Of a DNA stretch of 64,000 nucleotides, positions 16,229-24,389 are shown in pieces (positions within the stretch are counted from its first letter, which is position 1; each line of letters begins with the position of its first letter). Under the pieces are notes generated by a model, which was given only the letters and a program-made list of their open reading frames with translations, made no database searches and was not told where the DNA came from. A program made the translations under genes and the position numbers. Source of the stretch: Nocardia sp. NBC_00565 (GTDB lineage Bacteria > Actinomycetota > Actinomycetes > Mycobacteriales > Mycobacteriaceae). The stretch covers positions 1 to 64,000 of the forward strand of contig NZ_CP107785.1 in assembly GCF_036345915.1 (NCBI RefSeq). Direction: 5' to 3'.

Positions 16229-17178
16229 ACTCGTACATCACAGACGACGCAGCCGGAAGAAACTGGGAACTCAAACTCGGTGATTCGTGCGAGCGGCTCG
16301 CCGAAATAGCGGATGACAGTGTCGACCTGTCGGTGTGTAGCCCGCCGTTCGACAGCCTCTACACCTACAGCCCATCAGTCCGGGACCTCGGCAATAGTTC
16401 CTCGCGAGGCGAGTTCCTGGAGCATTACCGGTTCATCGTCGAGCACCAGTTGCGGGTGACCAAACCTGGTCGGATCGCCTGCATCCATGTGCAACAGGTG
16501 GCCACAAAGAAGGCCGTTGACGGGTATATCGGGCTCACCGATTTTCGTGGCGATGTCATTCGGTTGTTCCAGTCGGTCGGGTGGATCTTCTTCGGCGAGG
16601 TAACCATCTGGAAGGACCCGCAAGCACAGTCGATCCGGACGAAGTCGCAGCAGTTGGCGTTCGCCAGCAAGAACCGGGACTCCGCTCGTATCCGGCCAGC
16701 ATTGGCTGACTACCTGCTGGTGTTCAAGAAGCCCGGCGACAACGCGGTGAAGATCCCACACGAGGCGACTCGTGGTGAAGTCACCAACGACGACTGGATC
16801 GACTGGGCAAGCCCGATCTGGACCGACCATCAGGAGGGTGGATGGATCGGCGAGGACGGGAACCTCTGTCCAGTGTGGTTCGGGATCAAGGAGACGGACA
16901 CGCTCAATGTCCGAGTCGCGCGTGAGCAAGCGGACGAGCGGCATATAGCGCCACTGCAGTTGGGTTTCATCGAGCGCTGCGTGCGGCTGTGGAGCAATCC
17001 GGGCGAGTTGGTTCTCACACCGTTCGGCGGGATCGGATCCGAGCTGTACATGTCGGTCCGCTTGGGGCGCAGGGCGATCGGGATCGAATTGAAGCCATCA
17101 TATTGGCGTACCGCAGTGGACAGCCTCACCCGTCTCGAGGCGGAGTTGGCGGCACCGTCACTGTTCGAGGTGTCGTGA
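16225..17178 (+). CDS. Site-specific DNA methyltransferase, beta class
   Basis: A 317-residue methylase with catalytic motif SPPF (residues 39-42) near the N-terminus and the S-adenosylmethionine motif FGGIGSE (from residue 267) near the C-terminus; that order defines the beta class of N4/N6 methylases. Target sequence unknown. It completes the methylase-helicase-methylase trio. Modification could protect the phage from host restriction. Confidence 0.85.
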   Translation: MNSYITDDAAGRNWELKLGDSCERLAEIADDSVDLSVCSPPFDSLYTYSPSVRDLGNSSSRGEFLEHYRFIVEHQLRVTKPGRIACIHVQQVATKKAVDGYIGLTDFRGDVIRLFQSVGWIFFGEVTIWKDPQAQSIRTKSQQLAFASKNRDSARIRPALADYLLVFKKPGDNAVKIPHEATRGEVTNDDWIDWASPIWTDHQEGGWIGEDGNLCPVWFGIKETDTLNVRVAREQADERHIAPLQLGFIERCVRLWSNPGELVLTPFGGIGSELYMSVRLGRRAIGIELKPSYWRTAVDSLTRLEAELAAPSLFEVS

Positions 17179-17495
17179 TGGCTAGCCCGGAAACCATGCC
17201 GTTGGAGGCGGGCGGAGCCGTCATGGCCGACGCCACTCAAAGGACCATTTGCCCCGCGTGTCGACCGGAACTCGAGTGGACATACGAGATCGGTTGCCCC
17301 GCGCGGCATCCGAAGAATCCCGAACTCCGCTGTTTCCGGGAGGCCGGGCATCGGGGCATACATCTGGCCAACGACTGGCACCTCACGATCGAGCCGACGA
17401 CTCTGCTGAGCGGGCGTACGCCCACCCGAACTGGACTGAATGCCGGATGGGATAGCAGGCGCCTATCCGCCCCGATCGAAGGAGCCGCATCGTGA
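17178..17495 (+). CDS. Small putative zinc-binding protein
   Basis: A 105-residue protein with CPAC near residue 23, then GCPARHP, CFREAGHRGIH and a Trp-rich strand. The Cys/His set suggests one metal site. No family recognised. An alternative GTG lies one codon upstream. Confidence 0.6.
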   Translation: MASPETMPLEAGGAVMADATQRTICPACRPELEWTYEIGCPARHPKNPELRCFREAGHRGIHLANDWHLTIEPTTLLSGRTPTRTGLNAGWDSRRLSAPIEGAAS

Positions 17496-18229
17496 CCACC
17501 TATTCCGTTCTGTGGCTGCCGGGTACCGGATTCTCTACAGGCCCCGACCTCATCAGCTCTACGTTCGGTGCCGCCCTGGACCCATACCGGTTCCAGTTCG
17601 AGTCTCTGCGGTACCCGGCTAGCTACGGGTCGCTTGAAATGTCGTTCGCCGAAAGCAAGGCGGTCGGCCGTCAGATCCTGATCGACGCCATCCGCGCCAC
17701 CCCTTACCGGGCGATCCTCGGCGGTTACAGCCAGGGTGCAGGCATTGCAGGATCGCTGGCCGCTGAGATCGGCCGCGGTGAACACCCGGACCTCGAGGTG
17801 GCGGCGTGCGCGTTGATCGCCGATCCCGCTCGTCCCGCCGGCGCAGGTATGCCGGACTGGCCTGTCGCTTCCGGGTACGGCATCGCCGGGCAACGACCGG
17901 TCGACGGTGTGCCTACTTGGTGGGCCGCAAACGAGGGCGACCCGATCTGTGCCCTGCCCGTCGGGAATCCTCTGCGGACTCTGGCTGATGTGTCGGAGTA
18001 CTACTCGCTGCGCTCACCGGGGGATGCGCGGCAGTGGATGGAGAAGCTGCTCGAACGGGCGTCGCAGAACCGTTGGCAACGCTGGTGGTCGATTGAGAAC
18101 GTCAGGTCGTGGGGCGGTGCTGTCGCCTACGCGCGCGGCTATCTGCTCGACGGCAGGCATACCGGCGACTACATCGGCAGGGGCCACGCCGTTCGTCTCG
18201 CCCAGGTAGTGAATGAGGCGGTCGGCTGA
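17492..18229 (+). CDS. LysB-like alpha/beta hydrolase (mycolyl esterase)
   Basis: A 245-residue protein with the cutinase/LysB arrangement: an N-terminal strand LWLPGTGFS, nucleophile elbow GGYSQGAG with Ser80, Asp150 in NEGDPICALP, and a C-terminal His (His223 or His232). LysB enzymes cut the ester linking mycolic acids to arabinogalactan during host lysis. It lies far from the tail and packaging genes, in the replication region, and no endolysin or holin is next to it. That placement is unusual and leaves open another esterase role. Confidence 0.75.
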   Translation: MTTYSVLWLPGTGFSTGPDLISSTFGAALDPYRFQFESLRYPASYGSLEMSFAESKAVGRQILIDAIRATPYRAILGGYSQGAGIAGSLAAEIGRGEHPDLEVAACALIADPARPAGAGMPDWPVASGYGIAGQRPVDGVPTWWAANEGDPICALPVGNPLRTLADVSEYYSLRSPGDARQWMEKLLERASQNRWQRWWSIENVRSWGGAVAYARGYLLDGRHTGDYIGRGHAVRLAQVVNEAVG

Positions 18230-18462
18230 TGGGGAACCTGACGGACCACGCCCTGGCCTCCCTCATCCCTACCGGCGCCGCCCATGTCGCGCGGTGCGTG
18301 TGCGGGGAGAAGTTCACACGCCGTTTTTGGGAGCAGGCGGAGGAGTCCCACACCAAACACGCCGCCGAGATGGCGCGGGTAGCGGCGAGACGACCGAGCG
18401 CGGCGGAGAACCGTACCGCGGTCGAGGCCCTGCATGAGCCGCTGTTCGGGGAGGTGTCGTGA
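18229..18462 (+). CDS. Small Cys/His protein
   Basis: A 77-residue protein with RCVCGEKF and, 15 residues on, ESHTKH, which fits a single C2H2-type zinc site. It begins in the overlap with the esterase stop. Role unknown. Confidence 0.6.
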   Translation: MGNLTDHALASLIPTGAAHVARCVCGEKFTRRFWEQAEESHTKHAAEMARVAARRPSAAENRTAVEALHEPLFGEVS

Positions 18463-18582
18463 GTACCGACCTGAAGGCGATCATGGCGCGCGACGAGCGG
18501 CGCCGGGAAGCACCTTCCGATTCAGGGGGCGTCTTGATGCAGCGCAAGGGGATTGGTGCGGGGGTCGCGGAAGGTGGACGTG

Positions 18583-18924
18583 ATGGTCAGGGACGCCTTC
18601 GTGCGCAAGCCCGTAGACCGCTACGAATGGGAGCGTTGGTTGCGGCGGACGTTGATGCCTGCACCGCTGAAGTATCTGGGGCTGATGGCGGCCACGTACG
18701 GCAACCAGGACGGCACGGAGGTGCGTCCGGGCGTGGGGCGGCTTGCGCGGGTCATGTGCGTGTCGGAGCGGACGGTGAAGCGGTCGCTGTCGGACTTGCG
18801 GGAGTACGGGTTCCTGGAGCGGACGAAGCAAGGGAATCGGCATGCGAAGCACGCAGACACGTATCGGTTGACGGTGCCGTCGGATGTGTTGGAGTTGCCG
18901 ATTCTGGATCCGGACGAACGGTAG
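18583..18924 (+). CDS. Helix-turn-helix protein, putative replication initiator
   Basis: A 113-residue protein. Residues 25-85 match an HTH_36-type winged helix (LKYLGLMAATYGNQDG, VRPGVGRLARVMCVSERTVK, LREYGFLERTKQG). The ATG at 18583 follows GGAAGG. It ends two bases before a block of 22-bp repeats with DnaA boxes, as expected of an initiator that binds adjacent iterons. The 120 bases before it contain an open frame from GTG 18459 that seems non-coding. Confidence 0.7.
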   Translation: MVRDAFVRKPVDRYEWERWLRRTLMPAPLKYLGLMAATYGNQDGTEVRPGVGRLARVMCVSERTVKRSLSDLREYGFLERTKQGNRHAKHADTYRLTVPSDVLELPILDPDER

Positions 18925-18926
18925 CA

Positions 18927-19131
18927 GTCTGGGGGACATCAGTGGCCCCTGGAGTTATCCACAGGCTGGCATGTCTGGGGGTCACCGGTGTCACTCAGAG
19001 TTGTTGTGGCCGAGCGGGTCTGGGGGCCATGGGTGGCACTCGGACATGTGAAACGCCGACAAGTCTAGGTGACATCTCAGCAATGTCTGGGGGCCATCTC
19101 AGCAATGTCTGGGGGCCATGGGTGTCACCCC
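18927..19131 (+). repeat. Six iterons of about 22 bp
   Basis: Copies beginning GTCTGGGGG lie at 18927, 18973, 19018, 19085 and 19107, with a variant GTCTAGGTG at 19063. Spacings are 46, 45, 45, 22 and 22 bases, so the copies fall on a 22-23 base grid. Most continue as CCAT, ACAT or TCAC followed by GGTGNCAC. Confidence 0.8.
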
Positions 19132-19224
19132 ACCAACCCATACATACCAACCAACACCAACCCACTACTACGTCCCCGGCTTTTCAACGCAACTCACCAG
19201 CGCCCGTGCGAGCCCTGTGGATAA
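18927..19224. other. Putative replication origin
   Basis: The region has no supported gene and holds three origin hallmarks. Two perfect DnaA boxes face each other: TTATCCACA at 18955-18963 and TGTGGATAA at 19216-19224. Six iterons lie at and between them. A 47-base stretch without G on this strand (19125-19171) follows the iterons and may be an unwinding or primase-loading tract. The initiator candidate ends at 18924. From 19225 to 19381 nothing further is seen. Confidence 0.65.
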
Positions 19225-19381
19225 ACCCAGATTCGATTCATGTCGGCGGCGGGTTGGGGGACGCGCCCGACTTGCGCGCACATAGCCCGTTTCCGCACGC
19301 CAGTCCAGTAACGGACACCCGACCGGTATCGGACAGGTATACCGCCACACCCCCGAAATTCCGACCACCGCAAGGAAAGCC

Positions 19382-19699
19382 ATGCCTGACCAGACCGAAC
19401 TCGATCAACTGAAAGCGCTTCTCGCTGACAGCGAATGGCACGACCTCACCTACGAGGAGGACGTGGACGGCTTCGACTTCGTCGAACGCGTAAACGGCGA
19501 GAACCGGAGCTGGACCCGCAGCGTTGCGATCATCACGCGCGGGCCGTCCGGACAACATTATCGGTGGCGTTTCGAGGAAGGGCTCAATGAGGACCATCCC
19601 GATTTCGGTCCGGCCAGTAGCGGTGACCCCAAGGTGACGCCAGTCCATTCGGTCGAGGAGACCGTGGTCGTCCGCAAGTGGGTGGCCAGCCATGCCTGA
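19382..19699 (+). CDS. Small acidic protein of unknown function
   Basis: A 105-residue acidic protein (WHDLTYEEDVDGFDFVERVN) with AAGGAAAG before the ATG, the first gene after the origin. Its first five residues (MPDQT) recur at the start of the next protein. No family recognised. Confidence 0.7.
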   Translation: MPDQTELDQLKALLADSEWHDLTYEEDVDGFDFVERVNGENRSWTRSVAIITRGPSGQHYRWRFEEGLNEDHPDFGPASSGDPKVTPVHSVEETVVVRKWVASHA

Positions 19700-19973
19700 C
19701 CAGACCGCACGTCTCCGCGACGAACGTCTCCGCGAACTTCGGGACAACGAAAACGTGTGCACCAACAAGGGTGAGCGCGCCATGGCCGCCGAGTTGCTCG
19801 AGCTGCGCCAGCGTCTCGCCGAGCTGGAGGCCGAGCGGGAGCGTGTGGTCGCTCTCGCCGAACGGTGGGAATCCGCAACCGAACTCGGCACCGGCACCGG
19901 CACCCCAAGCATCATCACCCGGGCATTCGCTGCGGAAGTCCGTGCCGCCCTGGAAGGAACCCGAAGTGTCTGA
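19692..19973 (+). CDS. Coiled-coil protein
   Basis: A 93-residue protein with a coiled coil at residues 30-62 (AAELLELRQRLAELEAERER). It overlaps both neighbours by eight bases. Function unknown. Confidence 0.65.
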   Translation: MPDQTARLRDERLRELRDNENVCTNKGERAMAAELLELRQRLAELEAERERVVALAERWESATELGTGTGTPSIITRAFAAEVRAALEGTRSV

Positions 19974-20694
19974 GATCCCCACCCCCACGCAGGATCTCGT
20001 CGCCCTGGATCGGGTCACCGAGATCGCCAGCGACGCAGGACTGTGCACCTCCGGTCTGGTGGTCCTGCTCGAGCGCCTCCGTGAACCGATCCTCACTGAC
20101 CGCAAGCGGCGTCAGGCGCTCGGTCGGGCACTCGCCACCGAGTGGAAGTGGGTCGACCAGGACAGCGAGGGATACGACGAGATAGCCGGGCACCTCCTCG
20201 CCGCTATCGCCTCTGTGGGCGCTGAGATCGTTTGGCCGTCACCGGATAGCGCGGAGACACCTGAAAGTCCGGCAGCGGACGCCACAGCCCCAGGAGCGGT
20301 GACCTCCGCATCACGCTGCCAGGCGACGACCGTGGATCCGTCCGACAAGACGGGCTGCGCAGTCTGGTGCGAACTCCCCAACAGCCATGCGGGCAGACAC
20401 TTCGCCCACGTCCGATTTGTGGAGCCCTCCATCTCGCGGGCGCCAGTACCGACTGTCCACTGGGCCGATCCGGAATCGTCCGCGCGGGAGAAGATTCTCG
20501 CCGAACTGGCGGCCACCCAAGCGCACTTCCAAATCCCGGCGGCACCGCGCGAGCTTGTCGCCGAGGCGTTCAAGCTTGCCCACAAGACGGACGATGCCGA
20601 GCGCGGCGTGGATGTGTTCCTCCGCGAGAACCTGCTCGGCGCAGCGGCGCGGCTCATCGAGGCGATCGAGTGGATGGATTCGATCGATGCCTGA
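19966..20694 (+). CDS. Protein of unknown function
   Basis: A 242-residue protein: a helical N-terminal part, a Ser/Ala/Pro linker near residues 88-110, a small Cys/His segment (CAVWCELPNSHAGRHFAHV), and a helical end. GTG start inside the previous gene. No known domain. Confidence 0.7.
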   Translation: MSEIPTPTQDLVALDRVTEIASDAGLCTSGLVVLLERLREPILTDRKRRQALGRALATEWKWVDQDSEGYDEIAGHLLAAIASVGAEIVWPSPDSAETPESPAADATAPGAVTSASRCQATTVDPSDKTGCAVWCELPNSHAGRHFAHVRFVEPSISRAPVPTVHWADPESSAREKILAELAATQAHFQIPAAPRELVAEAFKLAHKTDDAERGVDVFLRENLLGAAARLIEAIEWMDSIDA

Positions 20695-21037
20695 CCCCAC
20701 TCCGCTCGAGACGGCCCTCGTCGAGGCATGCGAATTCGCTGTCGCTCACGGTGTCGACTCCGCGATCTGCCCTGACGATTTCGCTGTCCAGCATCGCCCA
20801 CCCGGCATCCACGCAGTGTTCGTCAACTCCGATGTCGCGGTGATCGTCGTACTCGACCACCGCGGCACCGGGACATTCGGGCTCGCTGATCTCGACTGGC
20901 TGCACTTCCCCGATTCGGAGAACGGCACCGAACCGTGCGGTGACTACTGCACTCCATACCGGCCGATGGAAACCGTCTACCTGCCTGGCGACGAGCCCGC
21001 GTCCGCCACCCCGAGAGTTGAGGTAACCCGTGCCTGA
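20687..21037 (+). CDS. Protein of unknown function
   Basis: A 116-residue protein with beta-strand patterns (GIHAVFVNSDVAVIVVLDHRG) and a CGDYCTPY motif. No family recognised. Overlaps on both sides by eight bases. Confidence 0.65.
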   Translation: MPDPTPLETALVEACEFAVAHGVDSAICPDDFAVQHRPPGIHAVFVNSDVAVIVVLDHRGTGTFGLADLDWLHFPDSENGTEPCGDYCTPYRPMETVYLPGDEPASATPRVEVTRA

Positions 21038-21488
21038 CACCTTCCGAGTTCTGGTAACTGGCTCCCGGTCGTTCCCGTCCGAGGACGCCGTGTGGGAGCG
21101 GCTGGCGTTCGTCCTCGCCGAGAACCTCCCGGACGGCGGAACCCTGACCGTCGTGCACGGGGATTGCCCGACGGGCGCTGACCATTTCGCGCACACCTGG
21201 TGTGCGCTCCCGAGCGGAGACGAAGTCATCGTCGAGGAATGCCACCCCGCCGACTGGGCGAAGCATGGGAAAGCGGCGGGCCCGATCCGCAACGCCGAGA
21301 CGGTCGCGGCCGGAGCGGATCTCGTGCTGGCGTTCCCGCTTCCCGGTGACCGCAACCAGTCTCGCGGCACCTGGCATTGCATCGACACCGCCCGCGCTGC
21401 TGGGTTGACGGTGGAGATCGTGCCACCGGCCGGACCGCGGTTCACTGCCGGCGAAATCGCTGAGGCGAGACGGGCGGCCCAGGGATGA
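21030..21488 (+). CDS. SLOG-superfamily (DUF2493/YspA-like) protein
   Basis: A 152-residue Rossmann-type protein with the family pattern: VLVTGSRSF at the N-terminus, VVHGDCPTGADHFA, WAKHGKAAGPIRNAE and a final AFPLPG strand. SLOG proteins bind nucleotides or sugar-nucleotides; some make or sense ligands in phage defence or stress. The specific ligand here is unknown. Confidence 0.75.
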   Translation: MPDTFRVLVTGSRSFPSEDAVWERLAFVLAENLPDGGTLTVVHGDCPTGADHFAHTWCALPSGDEVIVEECHPADWAKHGKAAGPIRNAETVAAGADLVLAFPLPGDRNQSRGTWHCIDTARAAGLTVEIVPPAGPRFTAGEIAEARRAAQG

Positions 21489-21733
21489 GCGAACCAACTG
21501 AGGACCCGTTCGAGTCGCTGCGCTCAGCAATCGCTTTCAGCTCCGCCGACTGGTCTGAAGCCCGGGACTTGGCTTGGATCTACGGGATTGTCCTGGGCTG
21601 GGATCCCGACCCAGGTGAGGACGAAGACGGCGCGATGGATGTGGTGGCGCAGCGCTTCAGCTGGGACGCCGCGAACGTTGCGCGCTTGCGGCGTCTGCAC
21701 GCCGCGTTCGAACAGCATGCGGGGATGCCGTGA
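21485..21733 (+). CDS. Small acidic protein
   Basis: An 82-residue acidic protein (LGWDPDPGEDEDGAMDVVA) with a helical end (NVARLRRLHAAFEQ). Overlaps neighbours by ATGA and GTGA. Function unknown. Confidence 0.65.
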   Translation: MSEPTEDPFESLRSAIAFSSADWSEARDLAWIYGIVLGWDPDPGEDEDGAMDVVAQRFSWDAANVARLRRLHAAFEQHAGMP

Positions 21734-21963
21734 GCCCTGACAGGTACGGGGACAGCGACCCGCCGACCCGCTGCCGTGACCCCCGCTGCGGGAACGGCTG
21801 CCCGAAGGGGTGGATCGGCTACGACGACGAGGGCCGCCCCATTCCGTGCCTGGCGTGCAAACCGCATCTGGCGAAGACCAGCGCCGACGTCAACGACTAC
21901 TCCGAGCGCACACCGAGCGCTCGAGCACAAGCAGCAATCGACAACGAGGAGAACCGCAAATGA
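21730..21963 (+). CDS. Zinc-finger-like protein
   Basis: A 77-residue protein whose first half (CRDPRCGNGCPKGWIGYDD, then CLACKPH) is a plausible DnaJ-type or treble-clef zinc site. The C-terminal half is polar. Function unknown. Confidence 0.65.
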   Translation: MSPDRYGDSDPPTRCRDPRCGNGCPKGWIGYDDEGRPIPCLACKPHLAKTSADVNDYSERTPSARAQAAIDNEENRK

Positions 21964-22271
21964 CCATCACCGCTGACACCTACCGCAAGAAACCCGTCGA
22001 GATCCAGGCGATGCAGTGGGACGGCACCACCGAGGGCGCGACAGCGATCATCGACTGGGCACTGTCGCTCGACGGAACCATCCGGTACCACTGCGAGCCG
22101 GAAAACGGCTGCGACGGCACCGCTGGATCGCATCGCCTCGCCGTTGACACGCTGGAGGGCACGATGCTCGCCAATCCTCGCGACTGGGTGATCCGTGGCA
22201 TCAAGGGCGAATTTTATCCCTGTAAAGACGAAATATTCCGGGCTACCTATGAGGCTGTGGCGTCGTGCTGA
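21960..22271 (+). CDS. Conserved-type phage protein beside an HNH insertion
   Basis: A 103-residue protein ending DWVIRGIKGEFYPCKDEIF and beyond, a pattern common in phage hypotheticals. Its last residues are repeated, in diverged form, by the short reading frame at 22733, on the far side of a minus-strand HNH gene. This suggests the HNH element carried in a replacement 3' end. The terminal codons (22200-22271) are more AT-rich than the rest. Confidence 0.7.
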   Translation: MTITADTYRKKPVEIQAMQWDGTTEGATAIIDWALSLDGTIRYHCEPENGCDGTAGSHRLAVDTLEGTMLANPRDWVIRGIKGEFYPCKDEIFRATYEAVASC

Positions 22272-22747
22272 CGCTCCCAGGTTCGCGTCTCCCAGGACTT
22301 GATGCGGTGGCAGTTGGCACAGCGCACAACGCAACGGTGCCGCTCGATCTCGGCTTGCACGGCCGCGACCGACTTGAGCGACGAGATGTTGGCCGTCTTC
22401 CCTTCCATGTGGTCGATGTCCAGTGCGGCCGGATGTTTGTTATAGCCGCAGTCCACGCAGCCTTGTGTGGTCTTGTACATCGAGATCCAGTCCTTGACCA
22501 CGCGGATGCGCTTGTTCGCCACCGCGTTGTAATGCGCCCTGCGCTGAGGGTTCGATGCGCGGTTCGCGTAGTCCCGGCGACGCTTCTCTGGCTCATACGA
22601 CCTCTTCGGCCGCGCTCGATTCCTGCACAACGGCGAACAGTACTTCGCGACTCGCTTCGTCTCGAACTTGACGTCGCACACGACGCAAATCCGTTGCTGC
22701 GCTACAACTTTATCCCACGGAGGCACCCTCAAATGATACCAGAACAT
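22247..22747 (-). CDS. HNH homing-type endonuclease
   Basis: A 166-residue minus-strand protein in an otherwise plus-strand operon. It has an N-terminal CVVCDVKFETKRVAKYCSPLC finger, a basic linker, and an HNH core with CVDCGYNKHPAALDIDHMEG and CVVRCANCHRIKSW. The ATG at 22747 is tentative; a GTG (VPPWDK) is also possible. Its 3' end overlaps the host gene by 25 bases. Orientation, lower GC and the duplicated target end mark it as a mobile insertion. Confidence 0.85.
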   Translation of the reverse strand: MFWYHLRVPPWDKVVAQQRICVVCDVKFETKRVAKYCSPLCRNRARPKRSYEPEKRRRDYANRASNPQRRAHYNAVANKRIRVVKDWISMYKTTQGCVDCGYNKHPAALDIDHMEGKTANISSLKSVAAVQAEIERHRCVVRCANCHRIKSWETRTWERQHDATAS

Positions 22748-22837
22748 GATCGTGAACCGTGCACGCCCAACATGTTCTACCCATGTCGCGATGACATCTT
22801 CCAGGGCAGCTACGACGCAGTGGAGGCAGGCGAGTGA
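22733..22837 (+). pseudogene. Displaced 3' end of the gene at 21960
   Basis: A 34-codon frame with GGAGG nine bases before the ATG encodes MFYPCRDDIFQGSYDAVEA near its end, matching EFYPCKDEIFRATYEAV of the gene at 21960. Its stop overlaps the next start by GTGA, as in intact junctions here. It therefore looks like the original end of that gene, cut off by the HNH element; whether it is still translated is unknown. Confidence 0.65.
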
Positions 22838-23244
22838 GCACACCAGGTATGGGCGCCGACGAAATGCGTGGCTTCCCTGGCCGTGAAGCGTTCGGCGCGA
22901 AGATCCGTGCATCCTCGGCGATCCCGCAACACCATGGCCTGCCCCGCGAGTACGACGCGATCCTCGTCGGGGTTGTTACCGAACTCGGAGAGGTGTCACG
23001 GCGATTCCCGCCCCGCAACTCGATGCATGAGGGCTGGGCGCTTCTTCGTGAGGAGGTGGATGAGCTGTGGGATGAGGTGAAAGCCGGGGACGTCGATAGG
23101 GCGCTGGCCGAGGCTCAGCAGGTGGCGGTGTCGGCGCTGCGGTTCATTCACGACATACAGGCGTTGCGCAGGAAGGCCGACGGCTCGGAGGATGACGAGC
23201 CCGTGCATCCGAGGATGCGTCTAGGTGGGGAGCAGGGCGCATGA
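22834..23244 (+). CDS. MazG-like nucleotide pyrophosphohydrolase
   Basis: A 136-residue helical protein with the all-alpha pyrophosphatase pattern: EGWALLREEVDELWDEV (Glu73, Glu74, Glu77, Asp80) and, one helix later, EAQQVAVSALRFIHDI. MazG-like enzymes hydrolyse nucleoside triphosphates or stress nucleotides. In phages they may modulate host (p)ppGpp or nucleotide pools. Confidence 0.65.
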   Translation: MSTPGMGADEMRGFPGREAFGAKIRASSAIPQHHGLPREYDAILVGVVTELGEVSRRFPPRNSMHEGWALLREEVDELWDEVKAGDVDRALAEAQQVAVSALRFIHDIQALRRKADGSEDDEPVHPRMRLGGEQGA

Positions 23245-23792
23245 CCCAGATCGTCAGAACTCCTCGGCTCGGAGAACGCCCGCACGACTACCTGTCGACA
23301 GCGTGCTGGCATGAGAACCACGACCGGTGCCGCCAGGAGTGCAAGTTCTGTGAGCGTCCGTGCCGCTGCCATTGCCACGTGTTCGCTCAGGGTGTCGAAA
23401 CCCCCTCGCCCTCACCCGTTGTCGCGACACCAACCGCTGGGTCGGCAGCGTTGAAGCTGGACGGCAGTTTCGGGGGTCCTGCGCCACACGCGAACTCACC
23501 CGCCGGGGCCGAGTATGCACCGCAGCTGGATCCGGTGGCGTGCATCGCCAAGTTGGAGGCCCAGTTGCAGACCGCCCGGGAGATGTACACCAGCGCAAGG
23601 GAACGCGCCGCGGAGCTACGCACCGAACTGGACGCGAAGAAACGTCAGCACGCTGAAACCCTCAACTACCTCGAGCGCGCCTACGAGGTAATCGAGAAGG
23701 ATACCGCCGCCCACCAACGCCTGATCCGAGCGTTGTGGAAGTCCCGCCGCGACTGGCAGACCCGCGACATCGCCGAAAGTCCCGGCAAATGA
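23241..23792 (+). CDS. Cys/His-rich N-terminus joined to a coiled coil
   Basis: A 183-residue protein. Residues 21-47 contain ten Cys or His (CWHENHDRCRQECKFC, then CRCHCH), enough for two zinc ions. A Pro/Ala linker follows, then a coiled coil at about residues 100-150 (LEAQLQTAREMYTSARERAA). Perhaps an oligomeric nucleic-acid-binding protein; no family recognised. Confidence 0.65.
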   Translation: MTQIVRTPRLGERPHDYLSTACWHENHDRCRQECKFCERPCRCHCHVFAQGVETPSPSPVVATPTAGSAALKLDGSFGGPAPHANSPAGAEYAPQLDPVACIAKLEAQLQTAREMYTSARERAAELRTELDAKKRQHAETLNYLERAYEVIEKDTAAHQRLIRALWKSRRDWQTRDIAESPGK

Positions 23793-24037
23793 AGCAGGGC
23801 GAGATCAAGCACTGGTACCCGGGCGAATTCGTCTTCGCCGTAGTCGACGGCGAACACGTCTGTTTGAGCATCAAGGACATGCCAGTCGCCGACGCCGAGA
23901 TGCGGGCATTGCGACGCAAGCTACGGGACCGGAACCGGGAGTACGGGCGGGCATCGCGAACCATCCACGCTCTGCGTGCCGAGGTCGCGCTCCTGCGTCA
24001 GCGACTCAACACCGAAAGGCCCGCTAATGGCGAGTGA
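23789..24037 (+). CDS. Small protein with C-terminal coiled coil
   Basis: An 82-residue protein: a short beta-type N-terminus (WYPGEFVFAVVDGEHVCLSI) and a basic coiled coil (RALRRKLRDRNREYGRA). It overlaps both neighbours. Confidence 0.65.
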   Translation: MKQGEIKHWYPGEFVFAVVDGEHVCLSIKDMPVADAEMRALRRKLRDRNREYGRASRTIHALRAEVALLRQRLNTERPANGE

Positions 24038-24389
24038 CCGCGACACCCTGGCCAGCGCCTTGGCCGTCCTACTGCGCGCCAGAGGGGTGCTCTACCCAGA
24101 GAATGCCGCCGAGGTTGCAGTCGACGGTGGTTGGCGTCCACCCGCCCAGGTGATCGAGACACCCGAGAACGAAGGCGATTACACCCCAGCTATCGCAGCC
24201 CTCGACGCGCTTCCGTACCGCACTGTCGTCCAGGTTCGGAACCACGTGTACCAGGGCATCGGGTCGGGTTGGTGGGACACGGTCGGCCGCCATCGTTCAT
24301 TCAGCACCGAGCAGGTGGTCGACGTGGCGGACGGCGACGAGATCGCCGTCGTGTGGTCCCCGACCGAGAAGGCGGGGGACAGCAAGTGA
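24027..24389 (+). CDS. Protein of unknown function
   Basis: A 120-residue protein with a strand-rich middle (YRTVVQVRNHVYQGIGSGWW) and acidic end. No family recognised. ATG 24027 lies inside the previous gene. Confidence 0.65.
   Translation: MASDRDTLASALAVLLRARGVLYPENAAEVAVDGGWRPPAQVIETPENEGDYTPAIAALDALPYRTVVQVRNHVYQGIGSGWWDTVGRHRSFSTEQVVDVADGDEIAVVWSPTEKAGDSK

Noticed and set aside
18927..19131. The repeat block as a CRISPR array
   Set aside because: Repeats are about 22 bp, partly contiguous, with no unique spacers of even size and no cas genes.
18459..19412. A 317-codon open frame from GTG 18459
   Set aside because: It crosses the helix-turn-helix gene in another frame and runs through the iterons and DnaA boxes; composition is low-complexity Gly/Ala/Arg. 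Probably a GC-driven chance frame.
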